Shown: positions 39,012 through 49,374, numbered from the stretch's first letter. The stretch is DNA of 64,000 nt from Rhodopseudomonas palustris HaA2 (GCF_000013365.1 NC_007778.1:3968001-4032000); one strand, 5' to 3'. Program-made: numbers and translations. Notes: a model not told the origin generated them from the letters alone.

Positions 39012-41327
39012 ATGAAATCCGTTATTGCCGGCGCGAACGCCGGTCGTAGACCTGTGCTCAAAACCCTATGGCTGACCAGCGCGTTGATCGTGCCGATCGT
39101 TTGGCTTCCGTCTTCCGCGGCCGCACAGGGGGCCAAGCCGGCGGCGACCGAGCTGCCCGCCGTCGAAATCACAGCGCCGCAGGCGAGCCGGCGGCAGGCG
39201 CAAGCGCCGCGTGACAGAAGCCGCTCCGCCACCGGACGCTCGCGCAGATCCGCACAGCGTGCCGCGCAAGCGCCGCAGCCGGCACAGCCGACGCAGCGCG
39301 CCGTGTTCGAACGCGGCACCGATCCGGTGCGCGGCTTCGTGCCGAGCGTCAGCGCCAGCGGCACCAAGACCGACACCAGGCTGATCGAGACCCCGCAATC
39401 GATTTCCGTGATCAGCCGTGACAACCTCGACGCGCGCGGCATCGACACCGTCGCGCAGGCGCTGCAATACACCGCCGGCGTCGCGGTGCAGACGTTCGGC
39501 GGCGACCCACGCTACGATCAGGCGCGCATCCGCGGCTTCGAAACCAACGGCTTCTCCAACTTCCGCGACGGCCTGCGCGACACCGCCAACGGCTCGGCCT
39601 ATTTCTCGGTGTTCCGCAACGAGCCCTACGGCGTGGAGCGCATCGACGTCGTCAAGGGCCCGAGCTCGGTGATGTACGGCCAGAGCCCGCCCGGCGGCCT
39701 GATCGATCTGATCAGTAAGCGGCCGACCGACCAGGCATTCGGCGAGGTGGTCGGCCTGGTCGGCAGCGCCGACCGGCTGCAGGGCGCGTTCGACGTCGGC
39801 GGCCCGGTCGACAAGGACAAGACCGTGCTCTATCGGCTCACCGGCGTGTTACGGGATTCCGACGCGCAGGTCGCGAAGTTTTCCGACAAGATCAAGGACG
39901 ACCGCGCCTATATCGCGCCGGCCATCACCTGGCGGCCGACCAACGACACCACCCTGACGTTCCTCAGCGACTATCAGCACGACGTCACCGGCATCGCCAG
40001 CCCGGTGTCGGTCGCCACCGTCCGCGGCGGCAAGGTCGTCGACATGCGCCCGCTGCCGCTGTATCTCGGCGATCCGTCGTACAACACCTTCGATCAGACC
40101 CAGTACCGGATCGGCTATCAGTTCGAACACCGCTTCAGCGACGATCTGATCGTGCGCTCGCGGGCGCGCTACGGCCACGTCGATCTGGAGTATCGTTCGA
40201 TCACCCTGGCCGGCACGCCGCTCGACACCCAGACCGTGTTTGCGCGGAACGCGCGCCGCGTGCTCGAGAACAGCGACAGCTTCGGCACCGACAACCACGT
40301 CATCGCCAAGACCACGACCGGCCCGCTGCAGCACACCATGCTGTTCGGGACCGACTATCAGGCGTTCAAGCTCGAAGGCGAATCGTTCGGCGGCCTGGCG
40401 CCGTCGCTCGACGTGCTCAATCCGGTCTACGGCCAGGCGGTGGCGATGCCGACGCTCCGGCTGCAGAGCTACAAGCAGAACCTGAACCAGGCCGGCGTCT
40501 ATCTGCAGGACCAGATCAAGCTGCAGAACTGGATCCTGACGCTCGGCGGCCGCTACGACGCGGCTCAACAGACCATCCTCAACCGCCTCACCGGCGTGCC
40601 GCAGCTCAACGACGACACCGCCTTCACCAAGCGCGCCGGCCTGACCTATCTGTTCGACAACGGCCTCGCGCCCTATGTCAGCTATTCCGAATCGTTCCTG
40701 CCGACAGGCGGCGTCGATTTCAACTCCAACGCCTTCAAGCCCACCAAGGGCAAGCAATACGAGGGCGGCATCAAGTTCCAGCCGAACCGCGATCTGCTGT
40801 TCACCGCGGCGGTGTTCGACCTCACCCAGGACAACGTGCTGACTGCCGATCCGAACCATCTGAACTACAGCATCCAGACCGGCCAGGTGAATTCGCGCGG
40901 CCTCGAGCTGGAGATGCTGGCCAAGCCGGTGCCGGGACTGAATGTTCTGGCGAGCTACACGCTGCAGAACCTGAAGAATACCCAGAGCAACAACGGCGAC
41001 GTCGGCAAGATGCCGGTGCTGATCCCCCGCCACATGGCGTCCGCCTTCGCCGACTACACGCTGCAGAGCGGGCCGCTCGCCGGATGGGGCTTCGGCGCCG
41101 GCTTCCGCTACATCGGCGAGTCCTACATGGACATCCTCAACACGTTCACCAACGACGCCTATACGGTGTTCGACGCCGGGCTGCATTATCGCCAGCCGAA
41201 GGGCATCAACCTGGCGCTCAACGTCAAGAACATCGCCGACAAGGACAACGCGATGTGCACCGCCACCGGCGGCTGCCAGTACATCGCCCCGCGGGTGATC
41301 ACAGCGACCGCCAGCTATCGCTGGTGA
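39012..41327 (+). CDS. TonB-dependent siderophore receptor
   Basis: A 771-residue outer-membrane receptor. The signal peptide (about residues 20-42) is followed by an Arg/Gln/Ala-rich linker. The plug domain (about 115-235) begins LIETPQSISVISRDNLDARG and has GVAVQTFGGDPRYDQARIRG and GPSSVMYGQSPPGGLIDLIS. A 22-strand barrel follows, ending in the aromatic residue of TASYRW. The family imports ferric siderophores with TonB-ExbBD. No transporter genes adjoin it, so it is an orphan receptor. Confidence 0.94.
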   Translation: MKSVIAGANAGRRPVLKTLWLTSALIVPIVWLPSSAAAQGAKPAATELPAVEITAPQASRRQAQAPRDRSRSATGRSRRSAQRAAQAPQPAQPTQRAVFERGTDPVRGFVPSVSASGTKTDTRLIETPQSISVISRDNLDARGIDTVAQALQYTAGVAVQTFGGDPRYDQARIRGFETNGFSNFRDGLRDTANGSAYFSVFRNEPYGVERIDVVKGPSSVMYGQSPPGGLIDLISKRPTDQAFGEVVGLVGSADRLQGAFDVGGPVDKDKTVLYRLTGVLRDSDAQVAKFSDKIKDDRAYIAPAITWRPTNDTTLTFLSDYQHDVTGIASPVSVATVRGGKVVDMRPLPLYLGDPSYNTFDQTQYRIGYQFEHRFSDDLIVRSRARYGHVDLEYRSITLAGTPLDTQTVFARNARRVLENSDSFGTDNHVIAKTTTGPLQHTMLFGTDYQAFKLEGESFGGLAPSLDVLNPVYGQAVAMPTLRLQSYKQNLNQAGVYLQDQIKLQNWILTLGGRYDAAQQTILNRLTGVPQLNDDTAFTKRAGLTYLFDNGLAPYVSYSESFLPTGGVDFNSNAFKPTKGKQYEGGIKFQPNRDLLFTAAVFDLTQDNVLTADPNHLNYSIQTGQVNSRGLELEMLAKPVPGLNVLASYTLQNLKNTQSNNGDVGKMPVLIPRHMASAFADYTLQSGPLAGWGFGAGFRYIGESYMDILNTFTNDAYTVFDAGLHYRQPKGINLALNVKNIADKDNAMCTATGGCQYIAPRVITATASYRW

Positions 41328-41359
41328 TGGGGACGCGCGGCCTCAGGATACACGCACAA

Positions 41360-41390
41360 CGTCATCGCCCGGCTCGTCCGGGCGATGACG
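41360..41390. terminator. Hairpin between convergent genes, likely bidirectional terminator
   Basis: A perfect 13-bp stem, CGTCATCGCCCGG and CCGGGCGATGACG, with a 5-nt loop lies between the receptor stop (41327) and the convergent exporter stop (41425). It lacks a T-run. The sequence also resembles a common dispersed palindrome in this family of bacteria. Confidence 0.5.
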
Positions 41391-41424
41391 AAGTCATCGA
41401 GGCGCAAACGCGCCGCAACGGCTT

Positions 41425-42168
41425 CTAAAACTGCCGCCAGAACAGCCCCGCCGTCAGCGCCACGCCGAGCACGATGACGCCGAACCGCAGCCATTGCTCG
41501 TTGACGCGGCGGAGCACCCAGACGCCGGCGAGATAGCCGACGGTGGACGAGCCGGCGAGCACCAGCGCCTCCAGCCATTTCACGTCGTCGGAGAACGCAA
41601 ACATCGCCACCGCCGACGCGTTCATCGCCGCGGCGAGCGCGTTCTTGGTGGCGCTGCCGTTGCGCGGCTTCATGCCGGCGATCGACAGCGCCGCCATCAT
41701 CAGAAAGCCGATGCCGCCGCCGAAATAGCCGCCATAGATCGCGATCATGAACTGCGCGCCGACCAGCAGCGGCAGGCTGATCTCCTTGGCCTGCGCCGGC
41801 GGCTTGCGCCGAAAGCTGCCCCAGGCGAAAATCAGCGTCGCGAACAGCACCAGCCACGGCATCATCCGCGCGAAGATGGTCGGCGGCGTGATCAGCAGCA
41901 GCAGCGCGCCGAGCGCGCCGCCGACCAGGCTGATGACGACCAGCCAGACAAACGACAGCCGGCCGACACCCTGGACCATCGTCCGGCCGGCGTAGCCCGA
42001 GGCCAGCTGCCCGGGAAACAGCGCCACCGTCGAGGTGATGTTGGCCGCCAGCGGCGACAGCCCGGTCAGCAGCAGCGCCGGCAGCGTGACAAACGAGCCG
42101 CCACCGGCGAGCGTGTTCTGCATGCCGGCCCACAGGCCGGCGAGAGCGAGGATGATCAATGCGGTCAT
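41425..42168 (-). CDS. TauE/SafE family sulfite/anion exporter
   Basis: The 247-residue protein has about eight membrane helices and the family's two-repeat signature: AGLWAGMQNTLAGGGSFVTL (about residues 9-28) and MIAIYGGYFGGGIGFLMMAA (about 139-158). It would move sulfite, sulfoacetate or similar anions across the inner membrane. The ATG at 42168 was chosen because the first helix starts there; the upstream extension is Arg-rich junk. Confidence 0.9.
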   Translation of the reverse strand: MTALIILALAGLWAGMQNTLAGGGSFVTLPALLLTGLSPLAANITSTVALFPGQLASGYAGRTMVQGVGRLSFVWLVVISLVGGALGALLLLITPPTIFARMMPWLVLFATLIFAWGSFRRKPPAQAKEISLPLLVGAQFMIAIYGGYFGGGIGFLMMAALSIAGMKPRNGSATKNALAAAMNASAVAMFAFSDDVKWLEALVLAGSSTVGYLAGVWVLRRVNEQWLRFGVIVLGVALTAGLFWRQF

Positions 42169-42788
42169 GGGCGCCGTTCTGCGCGAAGCCGCAGCAATTT
42201 GAAAGGCCCGCCGGTGCATCGCCCATCTGCGCCGAAGCGCCGGCGTCATGCGCCGCCCAGGCGAGCACGACATCGCCCGTCGACGCGCCCATCCCAGGCT
42301 CCTCGACACTGCATCGAGGGGTGACGCGACTCGGCGCGTCGGCGGGGCGTCGAGAGCCTTTCTGATGCAGACTGGTGCAGACGATGCCGCCATGCTCCCA
42401 CAGCGGCACGCCGCGCAGGTCGTTCGACGGTTTGCGCCACTTCACCATCGCGAAGGTCCCGGATCGGCCTCCACGATCAACCCGTCCCGCCCGCGCCCCA
42501 ACATCTCGCCGCGCCATCCGCAGATACCGGCGATCCGCGCGGTGATCTTGGCGGAGGCCGACGCGTCCCGCGGACCAGGCCTATGGCGCACCGCAACGGC
42601 CCGTTCACATCCTCGTCAACAAAGCCGATCGCCCGCCCTATTGGCGTTACCAGTTCACTTTTCGGCTTCACCTCACGACCCGGTGTGAACTACGCGACTT
42701 GACGATACGCGATCACTCATCCAGTCTGACCAAGTTGCTATTTATTGTCATTTTTACTTTTTGATGATTCCATCCGCGAGGTATTGCC
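42169..42788. other. Gene-free stretch of about 620 bases
   Basis: No supported gene. Minus-strand frames between 42250 and 42520 give pieces such as MVKWRKPSNDLRGVPLWEHG that look protein-like but are broken and have no start or coherent length, so a decayed gene is possible. The last 100 bases are AT-richer and probably hold the haloperoxidase promoter. Confidence 0.4.
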
Positions 42789-44585
42789 ATGACGATCAGG
42801 CGAGTTTTCGTCGCGACGTTCATACTGTCGCTCACTCCCGTGGTTTCCACGGCCCAGCCGGTGCTTCAGACACAATCGCTCGACGACTTCCGGCGAATCC
42901 TCAGTCCCGGCCTGATTTCGCGCGAGGTGACCAGCGAAAAGGTGAGTCAACTCAACGCGGAGGCTGCGAAGAGCTGCTTCGCCCCCGACGCGTTTCAGCG
43001 CGCGATCCCGGCACTGCCGATCAGATATAAGCGGCCACTTCCTTGCGCCCCGCAGAATGCGTTCGACCGGTTCGTGATGTGGAATCAGATCGCACTCGAC
43101 ACCACATCGATGGATCATGCTCCGCCGCCATTGGGCACGCCGGACAATCCCGCCCTGCACAATTACGGCCCGCACCGCTCGAGCCGGGTGATGGCGATCG
43201 TTCACATCGCGATGTTCGACGCGATCAATCTGGCGATGCGGTTCGACTCGAAATCACCCGACAAGCCGAGATACGTGTTCGCGACCTATCTGCAGGGCAT
43301 TCCCAATCCGAAAGAAGACGCCTCGGTCGACATGGCGATCACGTATTCGGCGGGTGAGACCCTGAAGGCGCTTTATCCTCAACAGGTGGATGTGATCGAG
43401 AATCTCATCGCCATCGACGAGGGCGCCGTCCTGAGCGGCAAGGATCGCAACGCGCCGATGTATCGGGCCGGCCGCGAACTCGGAATCACCGTCGCGAAGG
43501 CGATTCTCCGGGCACGCCGGAACGACGGCTCGGCGCACGAAGAGCCGCAGGTCGGCGATCCTGGCTTTCCGCTCGCGGAAAAATCAGGTCAGTGGCGACC
43601 CGACCCCGTCAGCAACATCGCCGCGGCGCTCGGCGGCAAGTGGAAGGACGTTCAGCCGTTCGTCATCAAGAACGTGCCGACCTTCCGGCCGCCCCCGCCG
43701 CCGTCGACCGACAGCGCCGAATACGCCCGGGACTTCGAAGAGGTCAGGAAGCTCGGCGGCGAGAACACCGAGCGCTCGAGGTCTGAACGCAGTGCGGACC
43801 AGACACTGATCGGAACGTTCTGGGCTTATGACGGCACCGCTTTCCTGTGCGCTCCGCCGCGGCTCTACAATCAGGTGATCCGGCAGATCGTGCAGCAGCA
43901 GATCAAGGACGGCGATACCAAGGACGAGGATCCGAAGCTGCTCAACTACGCCCGATTGTTCGCGCTCGCCAACATCGCAATGGCGGACGCGGCGATCGCC
44001 GCATGGGACGCAAAGTATCACTATCGCTACTGGCGCCCGGTCGTCGGCATTCGGGCGGCCGCGACCGACGGCAACGATGCCACCCATGCCGACGTCTACT
44101 GGAAGGCGCTGGGGGCCCCGGCCAGCAACTCCGTTCGCGGTCCCAACTTCACGCCTCCTTTCCCGGCCTATCCTTCCGGACACGCCACGTTCGGCGGCGC
44201 TCTGTTCGAAGTGCTGCGCGCGTTCTACCCGGACGACACGTCCTTCAGCTTCATCTCCGACGAGTACAACGGGCAAAACAAGCCGGCCGGCTCGGACGTG
44301 CCGCGACCGGAAGTGACCCGACGCTTCGTCAACTTCCGCGCGGCGGAGGACGAAAATGCGCGCAGCCGGGTCTATCTCGGTGTGCACTGGCAGTTCGATG
44401 CCGATGCCGGGATCGCGCAGGGCAACCAGGTCGGCAGCTTCGTGGTCGGCAGCACGCTGCGCTGTCTCGACGATGACGGCAGAGCGCTGGATTGCAAACC
44501 GGGCAGCGGATTCGACGTCAAGCGCAAGTTCCTGATCTCGACGGAGAAGCGGGTGCTGAGCACTCCGTTCACTCCGTCCCAGTAA
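42789..44585 (+). CDS. Vanadium-dependent haloperoxidase / PAP2-like secreted enzyme
   Basis: A 598-residue exported protein with a signal peptide (FVATFILSLTPVVSTAQP). The phosphatase/haloperoxidase core shows AIAAWDAKYHYRYWRPVVGI (about residues 401-420, likely Lys/Arg ligands), FPAYPSGHATFGGALFEVLR (about 457-476, Ser-Gly-His), and ARSRVYLGVHWQFDADAGI (about 521-539, Arg and His that bind vanadate). These enzymes oxidise halides with peroxide or act as phosphatases; which applies cannot be told from the motif. Confidence 0.87.
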   Translation: MTIRRVFVATFILSLTPVVSTAQPVLQTQSLDDFRRILSPGLISREVTSEKVSQLNAEAAKSCFAPDAFQRAIPALPIRYKRPLPCAPQNAFDRFVMWNQIALDTTSMDHAPPPLGTPDNPALHNYGPHRSSRVMAIVHIAMFDAINLAMRFDSKSPDKPRYVFATYLQGIPNPKEDASVDMAITYSAGETLKALYPQQVDVIENLIAIDEGAVLSGKDRNAPMYRAGRELGITVAKAILRARRNDGSAHEEPQVGDPGFPLAEKSGQWRPDPVSNIAAALGGKWKDVQPFVIKNVPTFRPPPPPSTDSAEYARDFEEVRKLGGENTERSRSERSADQTLIGTFWAYDGTAFLCAPPRLYNQVIRQIVQQQIKDGDTKDEDPKLLNYARLFALANIAMADAAIAAWDAKYHYRYWRPVVGIRAAATDGNDATHADVYWKALGAPASNSVRGPNFTPPFPAYPSGHATFGGALFEVLRAFYPDDTSFSFISDEYNGQNKPAGSDVPRPEVTRRFVNFRAAEDENARSRVYLGVHWQFDADAGIAQGNQVGSFVVGSTLRCLDDDGRALDCKPGSGFDVKRKFLISTEKRVLSTPFTPSQ

Positions 44586-44716
44586 GAAGATCGCGCGCAG
44601 GAGCAAGATCGCGAGCGTCGGGCTGAGCAGCAGGTGGTCGATGCGCAGCCCGGCGTCGCACGCGTAGCGGGTCCGCCGACAGAACCACAACGAGGAGTTC
44701 AGCGGACCGGTCGCGC

Positions 44717-45229
44717 TCAGCCCGGCCGTTTCTTCAGCTTGGCGCGGCGCGGCAGCAGGGCCGGCCAGGAGACGATGTGATCTTCGAGGTCCTCGACCGA
44801 GACCTCGGTCTCGGTCGCCTCGACGCGCCCGCGCACCGACACCCCGGCGTCGTGCACCGTGTTCGGATCGCCGGAGATCAAGGGATGCCACCAGTACAGA
44901 TCGCGGCCCTCGGCGACCAGCCGATAGCCGCAGCTCGGCGGCAGCCAGCTCAGCGTGCGCACGTTCTCCGGCGTCAGCCGGACGCAATCCGGCACCCGTT
45001 CCGAGCGATTGGCGTAGTCGTGGCAGGCGCAGGCGTCGCCATCGAGCAGCCGGCAGCCGACATGGGTGAAATAGATCCGCCCCGAATCCTCGTCCTCGAG
45101 CTTCTCCAGGCAGCACCGCGCGCAGCCGTCGCACAGGCTCTCCCATTCGGCCTGGGACATCTCTTCCAAGGTTTTGGTTTTCCAGAAGAACCCGTCCTGG
45201 GGGGAAATCTTCTTGGGAACTGCGGTCAT
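44717..45229 (-). CDS. YcgN/UPF0260 family cysteine-cluster protein
   Basis: The 170-residue protein has the CxxCxxCC-type cluster [20 protein letters not shown] (about residues 33-52), then [20 protein letters not shown] and [20 protein letters not shown], the mark of the YkgJ-like zinc or iron-sulfur cysteine-cluster family. The function is unknown. The N-terminal [20 protein letters not shown] is family-typical and supports the ATG at 45229. Confidence 0.92.
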   Translation of the reverse strand: MTAVPKKISPQDGFFWKTKTLEEMSQAEWESLCDGCARCCLEKLEDEDSGRIYFTHVGCRLLDGDACACHDYANRSERVPDCVRLTPENVRTLSWLPPSCGYRLVAEGRDLYWWHPLISGDPNTVHDAGVSVRGRVEATETEVSVEDLEDHIVSWPALLPRRAKLKKRPG

Positions 45230-45289
45230 GCCTTGGTCGAGCCTTTCGGGCCTTCGGCGCTTGCGTCGATGCGGACAGGGAGGCCGTTC

Positions 45290-45396
45290 TAGAGCTTTTC
45301 CGGTTCTGATGGAATCAGAACCGGAGCTCTCGATTCCTGATTTGACGCGTTTTCTTCACGCGAACCGGTATCCACTTCGTTCGAAAACGCCGTCGG
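45290..45396. repeat. Dispersed repeat, family E
   Basis: A palindrome GAGCTTTTCCGGTTCTGAT / GGAATCAGAACCGGAGCTC is followed by a conserved TTGACGCGTTTTCTTCACGC / CGAACCGGTATCCACTTCG tail. The same layout is common in Bradyrhizobiaceae genomes. It shares the GATGGAATCA edge with the family B composites. Confidence 0.65.
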
Positions 45397-45582
45397 AGCA
45401 GTTGCGCCGGCGACGCAGCCGGTTCGCCGCGCCGGCCCGCCTGAAGCGCGCGGCGGACGGCCCCCGTTCAGGAAAATCCCTGCGCGGCCATTGGTCTAAG
45501 GCCGCCGCTCGGCTACAAGGGGCGAGATTCCCTGGGATCGCCGCGCGCGCCTTGGGTTTGCCGCAACGCTGCAGCAAGACGG

Positions 45583-47892
45583 ATGGAGGCGCCCTGCCCG
45601 GCGCCGTCACGCGATTGGTCGAAGCCGGTGCCGAAGATTCTGCCAGACAATTGGATGCAGCGGATCCGGAACTGGTTTCTGGACCTCGACGCGCGGCTGG
45701 ATTCGACGCTGTTCTCGTCGGCCGCCGGCATCCGCGAATTGTGGGAGCGCTTCTCCACTTTCATGGACCGCTTCTATGTCGGTCACTGGAAGCGCTGGGT
45801 GTTCATCGAGCCGCTGTCGGAAGCCGCCACGATGGGCGCCGGCGGCCTGCTGGTGCTGCTGGCGCTGGCGCAGCCGGCGTTCCGCGAGACCGGCGACGAG
45901 GACTGGCTGAAGAAATCCGACCTCGCCGTCTCCTTCCTGGATCGCTACGGCAATCCGATCGGCAATCGCGGCATCAAGCACAACGACTCGATCCCGCTGG
46001 AAGACTTCCCCGACAATCTGATCAAGGCGACGCTCGCCACCGAGGACCGCCGCTTCTACGATCATTTCGGCATCGACGTCGCCGGCACCGCGCGCGCGCT
46101 GGTGACCAATGCGCAGGCCGGCGGCGTGCGCCAGGGCGGCTCCTCGATCACCCAGCAGCTCGCCAAGAACCTGTTCCTGTCGAACGAGCGCACGCTGGAA
46201 CGCAAGGTCAACGAGGCGTTTCTGGCGATCTGGCTGGAGACCCGGCTGACCAAGAACGAGATCCTCAAGTTGTATCTCGATCGCGCCTATATGGGCGGCG
46301 GCACCTTCGGCGCCGACGGCGCGGCGCATTTCTACTTCAACAAATCGGTGCGCGACGTGAACCTCGCCGAGGCCGCGATGCTGGCCGGGCTGTTCAAGGC
46401 GCCGACCAAATTCGCCCCGCACATCAACCTGCCCGCCGCGCGCGCCCGCGCCAACGTCGTGCTCGACAATCTGGTCGACGCCGGCTTCATGACCGAGGGC
46501 CAGGTGTTCGGCGCGCGGCGCAATCCGGCCTCGGTGGTCGACCGCCGCGACGAGAATTCGCCGAACTATTATCTCGACTGGGCGTTCGAGGAAGTCCGCA
46601 AGATCGTCGAGACGTTTCCGAAATCCTACACCGAGCGCGTCTTCGTGGTGCGCACCACGATCGACATGAACGTGCAGCGCGCCGCCGAGGCCGCGGTCGA
46701 GAACCAGCTCCGCCAGTTCGGCCGCGACTATCATGCGACGCAGGCCGCCGCGGTGCTGTCGGATCTCGACGGCGGCGTCCGCGCCATGGTCGGCGGCCGC
46801 GACTACGGCTCCAGCCAGTTCAACCGCGCGGTCGACGCCTATCGCCAGCCCGGCTCGTCGTTCAAGCCGTATGTCTATACGACCGCGCTGCTCAACGGCT
46901 TCAAGCCGACCTCGATCGTGGTCGACGGCCCGGTCTGCATCGGCAATTGGTGCCCGCAGAATTACGGCCACTCTTATTCGGGTTCGGTGACGCTGACCCA
47001 GGCGATCACCCGCTCGATCAACGTCGTGCCGGTGAAGCTGTCGATCACGCTCGGCGGCAAGGCCGGGCCGAAGGCCGGCCGCGCCAAGATCGTCGAAGTC
47101 GCGCGCCGCTTCGGCATCAAGGCGCCGCTGATCGACACCCCGTCGCTGCCGATCGGCTCGACCGAAGTCACCGTGCTCGAACACGCGGTGGCCTACGCCA
47201 CCTTCCCGAACAAGGGCAAGGCGCCGACGCCGCACGCGGTGCTCGAAGTGCGCACCGGCGCCGGCGATCTGGTGTGGCGGTTCGACCGCGACGGCCCGAA
47301 GCAGAAGCAGGCGATCCCGGCCTCGGTCGCCGCCGACATGGCCGGCATGATGAGCCACGTCGTCTCCGAGGGCACCGCGCGCCGCGCAGCCCTCGACGGC
47401 ATTCCGACCGCGGGCAAGACCGGCACCACCAACGCCTATCGCGACGCCTGGTTCGTCGGCTACACCGGCAATTTCAGTTGCGCGGTGTGGTACGGCAACG
47501 ACGACTACTCGCCGACCAACCGCATGACCGGCGGCTCGCTGCCGGCGCAGACCTGGCGCGACATCATGATCGCGGCGCATCAGGGCGTCGAGATCAAGGA
47601 GCTCGCCGGCGTCGGCATGGGCACCAGGCTGCCGGCCTCGCAGGCGCAAGCCAATGCGCGCGCCGCCGACGACGACGGCAAACCGGCGCCGCCACCGGTG
47701 CTGACGCGGCGCGGCGCGGATATTCTGGTGCGCGTCGAAAAGATGCTGGACGACGCCGCCAAGGCCATGGACAAGGCGATGGACAAGACCCCGCCCGCCA
47801 AGCCGGTGTCGTCGACCGGCGTCGGATTCCCGGACAGTTTCGCCGCGGCGACGCCGAACGGGCCGCCGGCGACGGCGCCGCGCAAGAACTGA
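45583..47892 (+). CDS. Class A penicillin-binding protein (PBP1 family)
   Basis: A 769-residue bifunctional peptidoglycan synthase. One membrane helix lies near residues 85-102 (MGAGGLLVLLALAQPAF). The glycosyltransferase domain has the catalytic Glu in TLATEDRRFYDHFGID and the motif QGGSSITQQLAKNLF. The transpeptidase has the SxxK Ser in QPGSSFKPYVYTTALL (about 425-440), SxN in ITRSINVVPVKL, and KTG in AGKTGTTNAYRDAWF. The tail of about 85 residues is Ala/Pro/Lys-rich. The ATG at 45583 is one choice; a GTG near 45628 is possible. Confidence 0.93.
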   Translation: MEAPCPAPSRDWSKPVPKILPDNWMQRIRNWFLDLDARLDSTLFSSAAGIRELWERFSTFMDRFYVGHWKRWVFIEPLSEAATMGAGGLLVLLALAQPAFRETGDEDWLKKSDLAVSFLDRYGNPIGNRGIKHNDSIPLEDFPDNLIKATLATEDRRFYDHFGIDVAGTARALVTNAQAGGVRQGGSSITQQLAKNLFLSNERTLERKVNEAFLAIWLETRLTKNEILKLYLDRAYMGGGTFGADGAAHFYFNKSVRDVNLAEAAMLAGLFKAPTKFAPHINLPAARARANVVLDNLVDAGFMTEGQVFGARRNPASVVDRRDENSPNYYLDWAFEEVRKIVETFPKSYTERVFVVRTTIDMNVQRAAEAAVENQLRQFGRDYHATQAAAVLSDLDGGVRAMVGGRDYGSSQFNRAVDAYRQPGSSFKPYVYTTALLNGFKPTSIVVDGPVCIGNWCPQNYGHSYSGSVTLTQAITRSINVVPVKLSITLGGKAGPKAGRAKIVEVARRFGIKAPLIDTPSLPIGSTEVTVLEHAVAYATFPNKGKAPTPHAVLEVRTGAGDLVWRFDRDGPKQKQAIPASVAADMAGMMSHVVSEGTARRAALDGIPTAGKTGTTNAYRDAWFVGYTGNFSCAVWYGNDDYSPTNRMTGGSLPAQTWRDIMIAAHQGVEIKELAGVGMGTRLPASQAQANARAADDDGKPAPPPVLTRRGADILVRVEKMLDDAAKAMDKAMDKTPPAKPVSSTGVGFPDSFAAATPNGPPATAPRKN

Positions 47893-47923
47893 CGGCGGCT
47901 CGTAGCGCAAGGACGGTTGCAAC

Positions 47924-48502
47924 GTGCGCCTGATCTTCTTCACTTTGCTGGCGCTGATCATCGCCGCGGGCGTCGGCGTCGGCGCGACCTGGATGACGGC
48001 GACGCGCGGCACCGATTTCGGCACGCTGACGATCGGCGCCTGGACCGCCCGGCCGCGCGCCGGCACCGCCGAAATCGACCCCTACGCCCGCGCTTCGATC
48101 GCGCGCAGCGGCGAACTGCCGATCGGCGCCGGCGACGGCATCGCCTTCATCGCCACCGCCGACGACGCCAAGCGGCCGCTCGACGGCCGCTGCGACATCG
48201 AGGTCAGCGGCGTCACCCCGCCGGCGCGGTTCTGGACGCTGACGCTGTACGATCCGCGCGGCACTCTGGTCGCCAACAATCTCGAGCGCTACGGCTTCAC
48301 CAGCCAGGAAATCCTGCGCACCGCCGACGGCGCGTTCAGGATCCGCGTCGCGGCGCGGTCGCGCGCCGGCAATTGGCTGCCGACCGGCGGCGTCGAACGC
48401 TATATGCTGGTGCTGCGGCTGTACGACACGCCGGTCGGCGTCGCCACCCGCACCCAGCGCGACGCGCCGATGCCGTCGATCGCCACCATGGGCTGCCCAT
48501 GA
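47924..48502 (+). CDS. DUF1214 domain membrane-anchored protein
   Basis: The 192-residue protein has an N-terminal membrane anchor (LIFFTLLALIIAAGVGVGAT) and a DUF1214 core (about residues 95-190; PARFWTLTLYDPRGTLVANN, and YMLVLRLYDTPVG). DUF1214 and DUF1254 are usually found as one pair, here as two adjacent genes. The stop overlaps the next start by 4 nt. Function unknown. Confidence 0.88.
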   Translation: MRLIFFTLLALIIAAGVGVGATWMTATRGTDFGTLTIGAWTARPRAGTAEIDPYARASIARSGELPIGAGDGIAFIATADDAKRPLDGRCDIEVSGVTPPARFWTLTLYDPRGTLVANNLERYGFTSQEILRTADGAFRIRVAARSRAGNWLPTGGVERYMLVLRLYDTPVGVATRTQRDAPMPSIATMGCP

Positions 48503-49062
48503 TCCGCTTCATCACCACCGTCATCGCCGGCATCGTGCTCGGCGGCATCGTGCATCTGGTCAGCGTGCTAGCGCTGCCGCGGATCGCCAGCCAGGACGCC
48601 TATGCGCGGCTGGCGCCGCTGACCAGGGTCAACGAGGTCTCGCAACTGCCGCCGACCACGCCCGACAATGCGCCGCTGCCGTTCCTCGATCCGGCCTTCG
48701 CCGTCGCGGTGTGCCGCTACGATCTGTCGAACGGCCCGATCAAGCTGACCGTGCCGGTCAGCCAGGCCTATACGGCGGTGTCGTTCTACACCCGCAACGA
48801 AGTCGCCTACTACGCGATCAACGACCGCTCCGCCGGCCGCAAGGTGATCGAACTCGATCTGATGACCGCCGAGCAGCACGGCAACCTGCCCGAAGACGAA
48901 GACGTCACCGCCGCCGACCGCCTGATCATCGACTCCCCGACCACCACCGGCCTGATCGTGATGAAGGCGCTGGCCTCCGAACCCGGCATGATGCCGCAAG
49001 CGAGAGCCGCGCTGGGCTCGGCAAGCTGCAAGCCGCAGCCGGAACCGGGGGCGAAGTCGTAG
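48499..49062 (+). CDS. DUF1254-like membrane-anchored protein
   Basis: The 187-residue protein starts in an ATGA overlap with the DUF1214 gene. An N-terminal helix (FITTVIAGIVLGGIVHLVSV) precedes a DUF1254-like core (FLDPAFAVAVCRYDLSNGPI, AYTAVSFYTRNEVAYYAIND). The coupled pair likely forms one periplasmic assembly of unknown role. The function of the family is not known. Confidence 0.85.
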   Translation: MIRFITTVIAGIVLGGIVHLVSVLALPRIASQDAYARLAPLTRVNEVSQLPPTTPDNAPLPFLDPAFAVAVCRYDLSNGPIKLTVPVSQAYTAVSFYTRNEVAYYAINDRSAGRKVIELDLMTAEQHGNLPEDEDVTAADRLIIDSPTTTGLIVMKALASEPGMMPQARAALGSASCKPQPEPGAKS

Positions 49063-49125
49063 TGATCAGCTCATAGCCTTGTAGGGTGGGCAAAGCGCAG
49101 CGTGCCCACGCGCTGACCGACAACG

Positions 49126-49374
49126 AGAGCCTTTCTGCTCTGATGGAATCAGAGCTCGCGATCCGGTTGCCGCCGTCATCCTGAGAGCCTGCCCCGGACT
49201 TGATCCGGGGTGCCCGCTGGGCCGCGCCATGCGCGGCGCGGCGGGCCTCGAAGGATGGGCCGCGGGCACCGCGGGGCCGCATCCTTCGAGGCGCGCTACG
49301 CGCGCACCTCAGGATGACGACTCTGCACTTGAGAGGGCCGCATGGCTTCAATCAGTTGATGAAGCGCTCGAACG
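49126..49374. repeat. Composite repeat, family B, copy 4
   Basis: Edge motif CTGATGGAATCAGAGC, the CGTCATCCTGAGAGCCTGCC to CACCTCAGGATGACGA palindrome, then the tail GCTTCAATCAGTTGATGAAG. Same plan as copies 3, 7 and 8. Confidence 0.7.

Noticed and set aside
42248-42520. Possible gene between TauE and the haloperoxidase
   Set aside because: Protein-like pieces occur but no frame gives a coherent protein with a start, so it is reported only as a gene-free stretch with a possible remnant.
45607-48066. 819-codon minus-strand frame antisense to the penicillin-binding protein
   Set aside because: Catalytic motifs are all on the plus strand. The antisense frame is composition driven.
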